From Clostridium sp. CAG:288 (GTDB taxonomy: Bacteria; Bacillota_I; Bacilli_A; RFN20; CAG-288): DNA of 59,762 bases. Of the stretch, positions 1-8,674 are shown one piece after another. The stretch lies in NCBI GenBank assembly GCA_000437395.1, contig FR898190.1:1503-61264 (forward strand). The letters are read 5' to 3'. Each line of letters starts with the position of its first letter. Positions within the stretch are counted from its first letter, which is position 1. A program made the position numbers and the translations under genes. The notes under the pieces were generated by a model. The model saw only the letters and a list, made by a program, of their open reading frames with translations, was not told the DNA's origin and made no database searches.

Positions 1-6
1 AAAATT

Positions 7-390
7 ATGAAAAGAAGAAAGTTTGGAGTATCTTTTGAAAAAGATATTGTATATATAAAATATATTTTTGGACATTATGAAATTAAATATTCAGATATTG
101 AAAAAATTGTATATATTAAAAGATCTTTTAGAAATTATCTTATTGAAGGAAGTGGCGCAGGTCCAAATCCATTTAGACCTGGTTATTTGAATTTCTTTGC
201 TAAAACTAGTAATAAAAATAAGTGGAAACATTTCTCTAGTGCATTTTTTTACAAATATAAAGATCTAGATAAAATTCCTCAAAAATTAAAATCAAAATTG
301 ATTGTTATTGATAAACTAGAATTCTTTGTTGGAATAGACAAATATAGCGAATTGGTTGAAATTCGAAGAAAACTTTATAATAAAAAATAA
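7..390 (+). CDS. hypothetical protein, 5' end possibly outside window
   Basis: A 127-residue reading frame that I do not recognise. The codons before the ATG at position 7 are also open, so the true start may lie left of the window. The product is basic and rich in Lys, Ile, Tyr and Phe, with no membrane segment. The alternation of short hydrophobic strands (KDIVYIKYIFGHYEIKYSDI) followed by a C-terminal helical stretch would suit a small PH-like fold, but that is only an impression. Its neighbours to the right are phage-type lysis genes, so it may be the last gene of a phage or prophage cargo region. Confidence 0.55.
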   Translation: MKRRKFGVSFEKDIVYIKYIFGHYEIKYSDIEKIVYIKRSFRNYLIEGSGAGPNPFRPGYLNFFAKTSNKNKWKHFSSAFFYKYKDLDKIPQKLKSKLIVIDKLEFFVGIDKYSELVEIRRKLYNKK

Positions 391-621
391 TATTAATTAT
401 AAATGCGAAAGATAAAATAATATAATATATTTTAGATTATTAAATAAGGTTATAAAAAAATTAATATCATAGTTAACTTGTAAAAATAGTTGTTATAAAA
501 ATAATATACAAATCTAATTCAAACTTCTTTTAAATACTAAAATTTAATATTAAACAAATTAAATTTATTCTTTTCTAGTAAAATAAATATTCAAAACTTT
601 AATAAAGGAAGGAGGTGAAAT

Positions 622-927
622 ATGGAATTGATATCAATTATTATTTCAATTGCTACAAGTATCTTTTCAGGAATAGTATTGTTCTTTATAAAAAGATATT
701 TTGATAATAAAGAAAAGATTGAAATAGAGAAAGAAAAAGCAAGGCAAAAAGAAAATGTTTTAATACTTAAATCTATCGATGCAATAGGAAGACTAACATA
801 CGCTGACTCGATTGCAATAAGAGATGGAAAAATGAATGGTGAAATGAAAGATGCTGTTCAATCTTATATAGCTATTAAAAGTGAATTATATGATTATCTT
901 ATAGATCAAAATTCAAAAAGAAAATAA
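622..927 (+). CDS. small phage-type membrane protein upstream of holin
   Basis: A 101-residue protein with one N-terminal membrane segment (about residues 4-23), then a highly charged coiled-coil-like stretch (about 28-45) and a soluble C-terminus. An exceptionally strong ribosome binding site, GGAGGTG, sits 5 bases before the ATG. Proteins of this shape (short TM anchor, the phrase ENVLILKSIDAIG, and a ...DGKMNGEM... segment) commonly precede the holin in Firmicutes phage lysis modules; that is from memory of the family and not a search. It is 14 bp upstream of the holin-like gene and is probably cotranscribed with it. The exact function is unknown. Confidence 0.7.
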   Translation: MELISIIISIATSIFSGIVLFFIKRYFDNKEKIEIEKEKARQKENVLILKSIDAIGRLTYADSIAIRDGKMNGEMKDAVQSYIAIKSELYDYLIDQNSKRK

Positions 928-941
928 GGAGGTGGTTAAAA

Positions 942-1163
942 ATGAAGAAAGTTGATTGGATAAAGAAATTAACTTCTAGAAAGTTTTGGGTAACAGTAGC
1001 TGGCTTTGTTGCTGGAATAATAATTGCATTTAAAGGCAGTTCAGAAATAGCTGAAAGTGTTAGTGGGTGTATCATGGCTGGTGCATCTGTAATAGCATAT
1101 ATTTTTGGAGAAGGTTTAGCTGATGCTTCCAATACTAGTGAAATAGAAGAAAAGACTAAATAA
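942..1163 (+). CDS. phage holin-like protein
   Basis: A 73-residue protein with the pattern of small phage holins of Gram-positives: a short charged N-terminus (KVDWIKKLTSRKFW), a first membrane helix at about 16-32, a short turn, a second helix at about 40-56 ending IAYIFGEG, and a hydrophilic C-terminal tail. A holin would form lesions in the cytoplasmic membrane to let an endolysin reach the wall. The ribosome binding site is AAGGAGGTGG. It overlaps nothing and is followed directly by a strong terminator, so no endolysin gene lies downstream. If the lysis cassette is complete, the lysin must be left of the window; otherwise this is a remnant. Confidence 0.75.
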   Translation: MKKVDWIKKLTSRKFWVTVAGFVAGIIIAFKGSSEIAESVSGCIMAGASVIAYIFGEGLADASNTSEIEEKTK

Positions 1164-1175
1164 AATTAACTTTAT

Positions 1176-1206
1176 GCCTGTTAGAGTAAAATCTAACAGG
1201 CTTTTT
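1176..1206 (+). terminator. Rho-independent terminator after the holin gene
   Basis: A 10-bp stem, GCCTGTTAGA with TCTAACAGGC, and a 6-base loop, followed immediately by TTTTT. It ends the two-gene phage-like module. Confidence 0.9.
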
Positions 1207-1416
1207 GAATATATAGTTCAATTAATAAGAAAATATAGAATTGGGTATTATTTTCCCCTTCACTATATATAACCGTAAGATTTCATATGTTTTTGCTCAC
1301 TTTTTTGATAATTTTTAATTTCTTTACAAGTTGTTTACAATTGCAATCGTTGAAAACAAACATTTTTGACCGATAAATTCCATAAATTCTATTATGAGAG
1401 TTATATTTAATTTCAA

Positions 1417-1452
1417 AATAAAAACCCCTCAGTCATTTTGACTTTTGGGGTT
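1417..1452 (-). terminator. terminator of serS
   Basis: On the minus strand the sequence folds as AACCCC...AGTCA / TGACT...GGGGTT and runs into TTTTTATTTTG. It lies about 40 bp past the serS stop codon. The rest of the 1207-1489 gap is AT-rich, and I see no gene in it. Confidence 0.85.
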
Positions 1453-1489
1453 AAGCTCACTAAAGTGGCTAAATATTAAAATTGTTAAA

Positions 1490-2761
1490 TTATTTAATGA
1501 TATCGCAGCCCATGTATTTTCTTAATACTTCTGGAACAACGATTGAACCATCAGCTTGTTGGTAGTTTTCAATAATAGCTGCAACTGTACGACCTATAGC
1601 CAAACCAGAGCCATTAAGAGTGTGGACAAGTTCAGCTTTAGAATCTTTAGAACGTTTAAATCTAATGTTCATACGACGAGCTTGATAATCTAAGAAGTTA
1701 GAACAAGAAGAAATTTCTTTATAGGCGTTATAACTTGGTAACCAAACTTCAAGATCATATGTTTTTGCACTTGAGAAACCGACGTCACCAGTTGATAAGC
1801 AGACAACGTGATAAGGTAAATTAAGTTTTTGCAAAATCTTTTCAGCATCTCTTGTTAAACTTTCAAGTTCATCCCAGGAGTTTTCTGGTAAGCAGAATTT
1901 AACTAATTCAACTTTTTGGAATTGGTGTTGTCTAATAATACCTCTAGTATCTCTACCAGCACTACCAGCTTCAGCTCTAAAACATGAAGAGTATGCTGCG
2001 AATTTCTTTGGTAATTCATTAGCATCTAAGATTTCATCTCTGTAGTAGTTTGTGACTGGAATTTCAGCTGTTGAAATCATCCATAAGTCTTCATTTCTTA
2101 ATGAATATGCATCTTCGGCAAACTTTGGCAATTGGCCAGTACCATACATAGAAGCGGAGTTGACCATGTATGGTGGAAGAATTTCGGTATATCCACTTTC
2201 TTCAGTATGAGTGTCAAGCATTAACATTTCGACAGATCTTTCAAGACGGGCGAATGCACCTTTATAGAAAGTAAATCTAGGGCCTGAAACTTTAGCTGCT
2301 CTTTCAAAATCAAAATAGCCAAGCTTTGTACCTAAATCCCAGTGCGAAAGTGGAACAAAATCAAATTGTCTTGGTGTGCCCCATTTTCTAATTTCAACAT
2401 TAGCTGAATCATCTTTACCAATTGGTAAACTTTCATCAGGTAAATTTGGTGTCTTTAATAATATTTCTTTGATTTTTTCGTCTAATTGATTTAATTCAAC
2501 GTCAATTTCAGCAATTCTAGTTTTGATTTGAGCAATTTTTGCAACGAGTTCATCAGTATTTTTGCCTTCGCGTTTATAGATACCGATATTTTTAGATTCA
2601 GTATTTCTAGTGTTTTTTAACTCATCGCCTTCTTTAATTAAATCTCTACGACGTTGGTCTAATTGTGGAATTTCTCTTAAATATGAGTAATCCCCATTTC
2701 TAGTTTCGAGTCTCTTGATAACATATTCAAGATTTTCTCTTACAAATTTGATGTCTAACAT
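1490..2761 (-). CDS. serS: seryl-tRNA synthetase
   Basis: Class II synthetase that charges tRNA-Ser (and tRNA-Sec where present) with serine. The start is the ATG at 2761 (MLDIKFVRENLEYVIKRL), giving 423 residues, the normal family length. The longer open frame upstream is T-box leader and lacks a start of its own. The N-terminal ~110 residues form the tRNA-binding coiled coil (charged helices around residues 30-105). Class II motif 2 is visible as the FRAEAGSAGRDTRG segment, motif 3 as GSGLAIGRTVAAIIENYQ. The ribosome binding site GGAAAGGA sits before the ATG. Expression should be controlled by the T-box immediately upstream, and the gene is monocistronic, ending at the terminator at 1417-1452. 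Confidence 0.98.
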   Translation of the reverse strand: MLDIKFVRENLEYVIKRLETRNGDYSYLREIPQLDQRRRDLIKEGDELKNTRNTESKNIGIYKREGKNTDELVAKIAQIKTRIAEIDVELNQLDEKIKEILLKTPNLPDESLPIGKDDSANVEIRKWGTPRQFDFVPLSHWDLGTKLGYFDFERAAKVSGPRFTFYKGAFARLERSVEMLMLDTHTEESGYTEILPPYMVNSASMYGTGQLPKFAEDAYSLRNEDLWMISTAEIPVTNYYRDEILDANELPKKFAAYSSCFRAEAGSAGRDTRGIIRQHQFQKVELVKFCLPENSWDELESLTRDAEKILQKLNLPYHVVCLSTGDVGFSSAKTYDLEVWLPSYNAYKEISSCSNFLDYQARRMNIRFKRSKDSKAELVHTLNGSGLAIGRTVAAIIENYQQADGSIVVPEVLRKYMGCDIIK

Positions 2762-2783
2762 AACAACAATTCCTTTCCGGGCA

Positions 2784-2992
2784 TAAAAAAAGCCCCAAAC
2801 TAACATGGGACGAGTTTCTCGTGGTGCCACCCAATTTCGTAGCATAGCTACCTTTTAATTTGTGTTAATAACTCCTCAGGCGGATTCAAATAGCTATATC
2901 CTATCGCCTTCCACCAATGGCGACTCTCTCGTAGGACTTACTAGTTTACTATTCCTGAATCTTCGTTACGCCAAAAGTTTAGCACAATGAGT
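2784..2992 (-). promoter_or_regulatory. T-box leader of serS (serine specific)
   Basis: Transcribed leftward ahead of serS. The conserved T-box element TGGGTGGCACCACG is at 2819-2832. The competing terminator has stem GTCCCA (2806-2811) with TGGGGC (2792-2797), followed by seven T. Upstream, TTCAGG pairs with CCTGAG to close the Stem I specifier region. The 3' side of that loop reads GAA-TCC-G directly before the closing helix, so TCC (complement of 2882-2884), a serine codon, is the best specifier. The 5' side carries an AGTA loop-E-type motif, and the distal GGTGGAA element is also present. Uncharged tRNA-Ser should stabilise the antiterminator. The exact 5' end is approximate. Confidence 0.93.
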
Positions 2993-3082
2993 AGATGGTG
3001 GCAACTCAAAAATGAAAAAAATTATATTTTATATAATTTGAAAAATAATTTATAATATTTTTAGTTGATTGGAGAAAAAACT

Positions 3083-3430
3083 ATGATTATAGATTTTGAA
3101 AAAATTAAAGAGACGCATATTGATAATTTTAAAGGTGGAGAAAAATATATATCTGCAAAAATGTTTGTTGATAATAACAATAAAATTATGTTCGGATATA
3201 TCATTCCTGGTGCTTCTATAGGTTTACATACTCATACAGAATCAAGTGAAATTGTTTATATTTTAAAAGGAAAAGCGACAATAATATATGATAATTGCGA
3301 AGAAATAGTTACACAAGGCCAAATTCACTATTGTCCAGAAGGTCATTCACATGCTTTATTTAATAAAAGTAATGAGAATATAGAATACTTAGCAATTGTT
3401 CCAAACCATATAAAAAATGAAAACAAATAA
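3083..3430 (+). CDS. small cupin-domain protein
   Basis: A 115-residue single-domain cupin. I take the ATG at 3083 (MIIDFEKIKETHI) because GGAG lies 8 bases before it; a TTG at 3065 would precede that site. Cupin motif 1 is seen as G-x5-H-T-H-x4-E (about residues 47-57: GLHTHTESSEIVYILKG), and motif 2 as the later YCPEGHSHALFN. Together these supply the His/His/Glu/His metal ligands. Proteins like this are metal-dependent sugar isomerases, lyases or sensors; the substrate cannot be named. Its stop overlaps the next gene by 14 bp, so the two are translationally linked. Confidence 0.85.
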   Translation: MIIDFEKIKETHIDNFKGGEKYISAKMFVDNNNKIMFGYIIPGASIGLHTHTESSEIVYILKGKATIIYDNCEEIVTQGQIHYCPEGHSHALFNKSNENIEYLAIVPNHIKNENK

Positions 3431-4016
3431 TTATTCTTTATTTAGAAAAACAATTAGTGATAAAAGAGATAGTTTAGTTTTTAATTTAAGTGATTCAGAG
3501 CTTAAATCACTTTTTAGTGGTAAAACAATTAAAGAAAAAATGATTAACTTCTTTACTTTGAAAGGAAGTAAAAGATTGGAACTAATAAAAAAAGGGTATA
3601 TTGTTTTCGGACTTGTTTTTTCATCAAGTTATATTAATAATTCTAATTTGATTAGAACACGAATTATATTCTCACCTAGTTATGAACTAGCAGATAACAA
3701 GGAAGAAATGCTTGCAATTGCAGATAAAATTAACGAATGGGTTGATAGTGTTAATTTTAAAAAATTGACTATGAAAGAAAAAAAGCTATATCAAGCAATA
3801 ATTAGCGATGAAGAAGAACCGAATTATATACAAATCCCTGAATCTATTATTGGAAATAAATTGGTATATTTGAGTTTAATATTTGTTAATAAAGATGATT
3901 TTTTAAATGGTATGGTACCAATAATTATAAATAGAAAAATAAGTAAAGAAATTTTGTTAGTACCTCAAGCAATGTATTCCAATGAATATATTGAAAGTTT
4001 AGAAGAAGATAATTAA
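3417..4016 (+). CDS. hypothetical protein, cotranscribed with cupin
   Basis: A 199-residue soluble protein I do not recognise. It starts at an ATG inside the last codons of the cupin gene (14-bp overlap, different frame), which argues for a real coupled gene. It has no signal peptide. One modestly hydrophobic stretch, around residues 62-75 (YIVFGLVFSSSYI), is more like a buried strand than a membrane helix. The middle is basic, and the C-terminus (NEYIESLEEDN) is acidic. A 46-bp gap separates it from murA, which may be in the same transcript. Confidence 0.75.
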   Translation: MKTNNYSLFRKTISDKRDSLVFNLSDSELKSLFSGKTIKEKMINFFTLKGSKRLELIKKGYIVFGLVFSSSYINNSNLIRTRIIFSPSYELADNKEEMLAIADKINEWVDSVNFKKLTMKEKKLYQAIISDEEEPNYIQIPESIIGNKLVYLSLIFVNKDDFLNGMVPIIINRKISKEILLVPQAMYSNEYIESLEEDN

Positions 4017-4062
4017 GTATAGAAGTATTCAATAAGACATATCTTTTAAAGAGGTGTTTTAA

Positions 4063-5316
4063 ATGGATACTTTTTTAGTACAAAATACAAGTGATTTAAA
4101 CGGCTGTATAGAAATTTCAGGTTCTAAAAACGCTTGTTTACCATTGCTTGCTGCTGCAACTTTATTAAAAAATAATATAACGTTTCACGATATTCCTAAT
4201 ATTTGTGATGTTTATTCATTTTTAGATATTTTGAAATTATTAAAAGTTGATTGTATTTATAAAAATAATGATCTAACTTTAAATTTTGATAATTTTAAAG
4301 CTACGAGTTTAGTTGATAGTTTAATGAAAACTTTAAGAGCTTCATATTACTTAATTCCTACTCTTGCGAGAAATTTAAATAGATTTGAAATTTCTTTACC
4401 TGGTGGCTGTGGGTTTGCAAATAGGCCTATTGATTTACATCAAAAAGTATTTGCATCTTTTGGTTTAGAGACTTATATTTTTGAAAATAAATTAGTTTGT
4501 GAACATAGTGAACTACATGGCACAACATTTGAATTTCCATATAAATCTGTCGGGGCTACAGTAAACTCAATATTGATGGCTTCTTTTATAGATGATGTTA
4601 CAACTTTAATTAATATTTCTAATGAGCCTGAAATTATGTGTTTAATTAAATATTTAAAGAGTTGTGGAATAGATATAACTTATCTTGATTCAACTGTAGT
4701 TATTAAAGGAAAAAAGAAAACTTTAAATATTACTAATTTTACGAATATAAAAGATAGAATTGAAGCTGGAACATATTTAATTTTAGGTGCACTCAAAGGA
4801 AATCCTTTAACCATAAAGTATTGTCCAATTGGAGATTTAGAAAGTCTATTTAAGTTGTTTGATTATTTAAATGTTAAATACGAAATAAATGATAGTAATG
4901 TAACAATATATAAATCTGAAATAAAGAAATCTATTGTTTTATCTGCTGGACCGTATCCTATGTTTCCGAGCGATCTTTTACCAATTTTAGTTAGTTATTT
5001 AGGCTCTTCTAATTTAGTTCATGTCTTAAGTGATAAGATTTATCCAACTAGAAATCAATATGTTGAAGAACTAAATAAAATAGGCTATACAATAGTTATT
5101 AAAAATAACGATATAATAATTTTCCCTAAGAAAAATGACTGTGAAAAAAATATTATAGAAAGTAAAGATATAAGAGGTGGAGCATCTTTAATTATCGGGG
5201 CAATTAATTCAAATAGAAAAATTAAAATTAATGGAATTAACTATGTTAAAAGAGGATATAGTAATCTATTAAATAAGTTAAGAAAAATAGGGGTAAATAT
5301 TAATGAAGAAAACTAA
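4063..5316 (+). CDS. murA: UDP-N-acetylglucosamine 1-carboxyvinyltransferase (MurA-like, divergent)
   Basis: First committed step of peptidoglycan synthesis: transfer of enolpyruvate from PEP to UDP-GlcNAc. At 417 residues it has the normal EPSP-synthase-fold length. Visible signatures are SGSKNA (residues 20-25, with the substrate-binding Lys), LRASYYLIPTLAR near 91-103, and the PEP loop LPGGCGFANRPIDLH with Cys116 at the fosfomycin-sensitive catalytic position. PYPMFPSDLLP (usually PYPGFPTDMQ) keeps the catalytic Asp, and DIRGGASLIIGAI (usually D-R-A-G-A-A) is also seen. Several otherwise strongly conserved residues differ, so this could be the MurA2/MurZ paralogue or a fast-evolving copy. 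The ribosome binding site is AGAGGTG. Its 3' end overlaps the lipoprotein gene by 14 bp. Confidence 0.88.
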   Translation: MDTFLVQNTSDLNGCIEISGSKNACLPLLAAATLLKNNITFHDIPNICDVYSFLDILKLLKVDCIYKNNDLTLNFDNFKATSLVDSLMKTLRASYYLIPTLARNLNRFEISLPGGCGFANRPIDLHQKVFASFGLETYIFENKLVCEHSELHGTTFEFPYKSVGATVNSILMASFIDDVTTLINISNEPEIMCLIKYLKSCGIDITYLDSTVVIKGKKKTLNITNFTNIKDRIEAGTYLILGALKGNPLTIKYCPIGDLESLFKLFDYLNVKYEINDSNVTIYKSEIKKSIVLSAGPYPMFPSDLLPILVSYLGSSNLVHVLSDKIYPTRNQYVEELNKIGYTIVIKNNDIIIFPKKNDCEKNIIESKDIRGGASLIIGAINSNRKIKINGINYVKRGYSNLLNKLRKIGVNINEEN

Positions 5317-5950
5317 ATATATTTTTTTAATATTACCTTTTATATTAGCTGGCTGTAAAAACGATACTCATCAATACTTTACAGTTATAGGAACAAAAAT
5401 AAGCTCAAATAATCCCAAAATTGATGCCTATGAAATTGTTAGTAACGATCTTGATTTGGATTATATTAATTTATTTGTGAAGCAAAATGATAGGTATGAG
5501 GACGCTTTAGATATATTAAATAAAGATCCGTATATAACATATAATAGCAATACTCAAAAAAGCACATATTATCTTAGCAAAAGTAAATATATTTTAGTTA
5601 ACTTTTCATATAATAATGTTTTAAGGAGTGCAAAGTATTATAAAGGCAACTTAAATTATAATGATAAAGATTTTGCATATGATAAAGCTAATTTTGATTA
5701 TTTTTTAGATTCAATTTTTGAAAGTATTACACTTATTAACAACAAAGTTTTATGTTGTTCTTTATTTGATATTTTTTCTAATGAAGATTCAAAAAAATAC
5801 GTAAATGAAATAAACGATATAATTATAGAAAAATGTTTTGACTACAATATTAAATATATTGATGTATCGACAACAACAATTTCAAATGGTGAAATAAGTG
5901 CTTTAGAAATAAATAATTTTGCAAGTTCTATAATAAGTGGGATAAAATGA
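5303..5950 (+). CDS. lipoprotein, possibly SGNH-hydrolase-like
   Basis: A 215-residue exported lipoprotein: basic start MKKTKY, hydrophobic core, lipobox LAGC with Cys18. The mature part is about 198 residues. Blocks such as SKYILVNFSYNNVLRSAKYY and, near the end, a helix followed by NIKYIDVSTTTISNGEISALEINNFASS resemble the layout of SGNH/GDSL hydrolases (block III, then iDi-x-n-g...). I see no clean GDS nucleophile motif, so that assignment is weak. It overlaps murA upstream and the next gene by 4 bp (ATGA), so it is part of a tight murA operon; a role at the cell wall is inferred from that context only. Confidence 0.75.
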   Translation: MKKTKYIFLILPFILAGCKNDTHQYFTVIGTKISSNNPKIDAYEIVSNDLDLDYINLFVKQNDRYEDALDILNKDPYITYNSNTQKSTYYLSKSKYILVNFSYNNVLRSAKYYKGNLNYNDKDFAYDKANFDYFLDSIFESITLINNKVLCCSLFDIFSNEDSKKYVNEINDIIIEKCFDYNIKYIDVSTTTISNGEISALEINNFASSIISGIK

Positions 5951-6369
5951 AAATTGATCCAAAGAAAATAAATAATCTTACATGGCATTTAGAAATAATA
6001 AGAGAGCAATACATATTTATTCGAGCAGATATTAAAAAGCTTATAAGTGCAAATTTAAATAACAATAACATCGGTATTGCTATCAAATTAATAGAACTAA
6101 GCAATCAACTTTTTGATGTAGGATTAACTAATTATCGGAAGATATTAAAAAGTATGTGTCTTAATTATAATTCGTTAAATAAAGTTTTTTATCTATATAT
6201 AAAAAGAGCTAGGGTTAATGTAGGATTAGCAAAAAATAGATTAATGATTTGTTATAAGGAAAAAATATTTAACGCTTTTATTATGATGCTTTTAAAAAAG
6301 GTGAAAAGATTAATGATTCTTTATTCTGAATTAGAATTGGTTTATTTTAAAATTATAAATTTTGAGTAA
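5947..6369 (+). CDS. hypothetical small basic helical protein
   Basis: A 140-residue protein, almost entirely predicted helix and strongly basic, with many Lys, Asn, Ile and Leu and no signal peptide. It starts at the ATG of an ATGA overlap with the lipoprotein stop and is therefore coupled to it. I do not recognise the family. The four-helix-bundle-like spacing of hydrophobic residues is compatible with a cytoplasmic structural or regulatory partner of the two genes before it, but no function can be assigned. Confidence 0.65.
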   Translation: MKIDPKKINNLTWHLEIIREQYIFIRADIKKLISANLNNNNIGIAIKLIELSNQLFDVGLTNYRKILKSMCLNYNSLNKVFYLYIKRARVNVGLAKNRLMICYKEKIFNAFIMMLLKKVKRLMILYSELELVYFKIINFE

Positions 6370-6370
6370 A

Positions 6371-6400
6371 CAAAAAACTCTCCGGTTTAACGAAGAGTTT
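6371..6400 (-). terminator. terminator between convergent genes
   Basis: The stem AAACTCT / AGAGTTT extends through a C-A mismatch to CG / CG around a short loop. The run of six T follows on the minus strand, so it mainly ends the leftward ATC-hydrolase-family gene. Confidence 0.75.
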
Positions 6401-6412
6401 CAAATTAATAAA

Positions 6413-6997
6413 TCATTTTTTATAAAAGTGAAAGTCACAGCATTTACCATCATAGCCCAAAGTTTGTGTACGTATGAAACCAATTTTCTTTAATCCACCA
6501 TATGTGACATTATCTACGTCACAAAAAAGACGACAAAGTTCTGGGCAATCATTTTCAATGCAAGCAGTGTGCCAAAGACATTTTTTAATAGTTACATCAA
6601 AAAAGCCTTTACCACATTTCTGTTCGCTTTTTTGTAAATCTGTAGTGCGCATAATTTTGAGAAATACTTTGCTATAGATAGAATAAAATCCAGGAACGAT
6701 TTCCATTTTTGCTGTTGAAGAGTGCTTTTTTTGAGCAATCTTTTCAATCATGTATTTGCGCATATAATTTGTTACTTCATCCTTTGGAAGATCTTCTTTT
6801 TGCAAAACTTTATATAAAGCGATACGTGGAAGAATTGTGTTAGTAAGTGTCTTCATTTGATTCTTGGATTTGTTTTTAGTATTGGTGATGAGTTCTTTAA
6901 GAACTTCATTTTGTTTTTCAAACACTACTGTTCCTTTTTCTTTACCAAACTCTTCGAACAAAAATTTCTTTATTTGTTTTTGTTGCTTTATTTTCAT
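6413..6997 (-). CDS. L-2-amino-thiazoline-4-carboxylic acid hydrolase family protein
   Basis: A 194-residue cytoplasmic protein. The start ATG at 6997 (MKIKQQKQIKKF) is chosen because GGAGG lies 7 bases upstream. The C-terminal third has the Cys-rich signature of the ATC hydrolase family: KCLWHTACIENDCPELCRLF, then CDVDNVTYGG, and a final TQTLGYDGKCCDFHF. Family members with known activity open the thiazoline ring on the way from ATC to cysteine. Most homologues in gut Firmicutes are uncharacterised, so the substrate here is not established. The gene lies downstream of lysS but is separated from it by a hairpin terminator. Confidence 0.82.
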   Translation of the reverse strand: MKIKQQKQIKKFLFEEFGKEKGTVVFEKQNEVLKELITNTKNKSKNQMKTLTNTILPRIALYKVLQKEDLPKDEVTNYMRKYMIEKIAQKKHSSTAKMEIVPGFYSIYSKVFLKIMRTTDLQKSEQKCGKGFFDVTIKKCLWHTACIENDCPELCRLFCDVDNVTYGGLKKIGFIRTQTLGYDGKCCDFHFYKK

Positions 6998-7020
6998 AGA
7001 ATACCTCCGAAGTCTATTAT

Positions 7021-7047
7021 AAAAGGGCAACCCAATTAGGATTGCCC
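7021..7047 (-). terminator. terminator of lysS
   Basis: On the minus strand GGGCAATCC pairs with GGGTTGCCC around AATT-containing loop bases, followed by TTTTATAATAG. The U-tract is short (4), so some read-through into the next gene is possible. Confidence 0.7.
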
Positions 7048-7108
7048 GATGATTAATAGATTTATAGTTTTTTATTCAATCCTATAAAGTATATTTTTTT
7101 AATATTCT

Positions 7109-8599
7109 TTATTTGTCTAAAGGTTTCATGGTTGGGAAGAGAATGACATCTCTAATTGAATCAGATGAAGTTAAGAACATAACTAATCTATCAATACCAA
7201 TCCCAATACCGCCTGCAGGTGGCATACCATATTCAAGTGCATCGACGAAGTCATAATCGATTTCACAGGCTTCATCGTTACCAAGTTTCTTTTCCTTTAA
7301 TTGGTTTTCAAATCTTTCAAGTTGATCGATTGGATCGTTTAATTCTGTAAAGGCGTTAGCCATTTCTTTACGGGCAATATAAATTTCAAATCTTTCTGTG
7401 AATCTTGGATCTTTTGGATTCTTTCTAGCAAGAGGAGAAATTTCAATTGGATGACCCATAACAAATGTTGGTTGAACGAGGGAATCTTCAACATACTTTT
7501 CAAAGAAGGCATTAATTACGTGTCCATATGTAAAGTGCTTTTGTACTTCAATTCCATGTTCTTTAGCAAGGGCTAAGGCTTCTTCGTCTGATTTTACTTG
7601 TAAGAAATCAATTCCTGTTTTTTCTTTGACTAAGTCAACCATTGTTGCTTTCTTAAATTCTGGTGCTAAATCGATATCTTCACCTAACCAGTGAATCTTT
7701 GTTGTGCCAATAATATTTGTTGCTAAATATCTGAATAAATCTTCTGTAAGTTTAATCATGTCATCGAGATTACCATAAGCAAGGTAAGCTTCGATTGTTG
7801 TAAATTCTGGGTTATGAGCTGTATCCATACCTTCGTTTCTAAACAATCTACCGATTTCATAAACTTTTTCTAAGCCACCAACTAATAATCTCTTTAATGA
7901 TAATTCAGTTGCAATTCTTAAGTAGAAGTCTTTATTTAAGGCGTTGTGGTGTGTGACAAATGGTCTAGCATTAGCACCACCGAGAATTGGTTGAAGGACG
8001 CTTGTTTCAGCTTCGATATATCCTTGTGAATCTAAGAATGATTGAATGCCTCTAATAATTTTTGGTCTTAATAAGGCGACACGTCTTGAATCATCGTTCA
8101 TGATTAAGTCGACATAACGTCTTCTATATCTTTCTTCAATATCTGTTAAGCCATGGAACTTTTCTGGTAATGGTTTTAAGGCTTTGACAAGATGTGTATA
8201 TTGATCAACTCTAATTGTTAACTCGCCAGTTCTTGTTTTCATTATTGTTCCACGAACACCAACAATATCACCGATATCAGCTAACTTGAAAACTGCATAA
8301 TCGTGTTCACCGACAACATCAAGTTTTATGTAGCATTGGATAAATCCTTCACGGTCTTGAATGTTAAAAAATGATGCTTTACCCATTTTACGTATGAAAC
8401 GTATTCTACCAGCTAATGTGACTTCTGATTTGTCGTTAGCAAGTTCTTCTTCTGTTTTATTACTATATTCGTTTTTGACTTGAACAGAACTATGTGTTCT
8501 TTCAAATTTTTGTCCGAATGGATTAACGCCTAATTCAGCGTATTTTTCTAATTTAGAACGTCTTACTTGTTCTTGTTCAGTTAAATCTCTATCTTCCAT
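7109..8599 (-). CDS. lysS: lysyl-tRNA synthetase, class II
   Basis: A 496-residue class IIb synthetase. The N-terminal OB-fold anticodon-binding domain covers roughly residues 55-160 (VTLAGRIRFIRKMGKASFFNI). The class II catalytic domain follows, with motif 1 around IEAETSVLQPILGGANARPF, motif 2 as the YEIGRLFRNEGMDTAHNPEFT segment, and motif 3 as GGIGIGIDRLVMFL close to the C-terminus. Length and order match bacterial LysS. The ATG at 8599 has AAAGG upstream. No leader structure was noticed. It is followed by its own terminator. Confidence 0.98.
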   Translation of the reverse strand: MEDRDLTEQEQVRRSKLEKYAELGVNPFGQKFERTHSSVQVKNEYSNKTEEELANDKSEVTLAGRIRFIRKMGKASFFNIQDREGFIQCYIKLDVVGEHDYAVFKLADIGDIVGVRGTIMKTRTGELTIRVDQYTHLVKALKPLPEKFHGLTDIEERYRRRYVDLIMNDDSRRVALLRPKIIRGIQSFLDSQGYIEAETSVLQPILGGANARPFVTHHNALNKDFYLRIATELSLKRLLVGGLEKVYEIGRLFRNEGMDTAHNPEFTTIEAYLAYGNLDDMIKLTEDLFRYLATNIIGTTKIHWLGEDIDLAPEFKKATMVDLVKEKTGIDFLQVKSDEEALALAKEHGIEVQKHFTYGHVINAFFEKYVEDSLVQPTFVMGHPIEISPLARKNPKDPRFTERFEIYIARKEMANAFTELNDPIDQLERFENQLKEKKLGNDEACEIDYDFVDALEYGMPPAGGIGIGIDRLVMFLTSSDSIRDVILFPTMKPLDK

Positions 8600-8674
8600 A
8601 TTTTATAACCTTTCTAAATAAGCCTATTTAGTATATCAAAAATTAATAAATAACAAAAGTTTCTATTATGATAT

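Noticed and set aside
2882..2908. AGC as the T-box specifier
   Set aside because: AGC is also a serine codon in the same loop, but TCC sits directly before the closing helix with GAA in front and G behind, the classical position.
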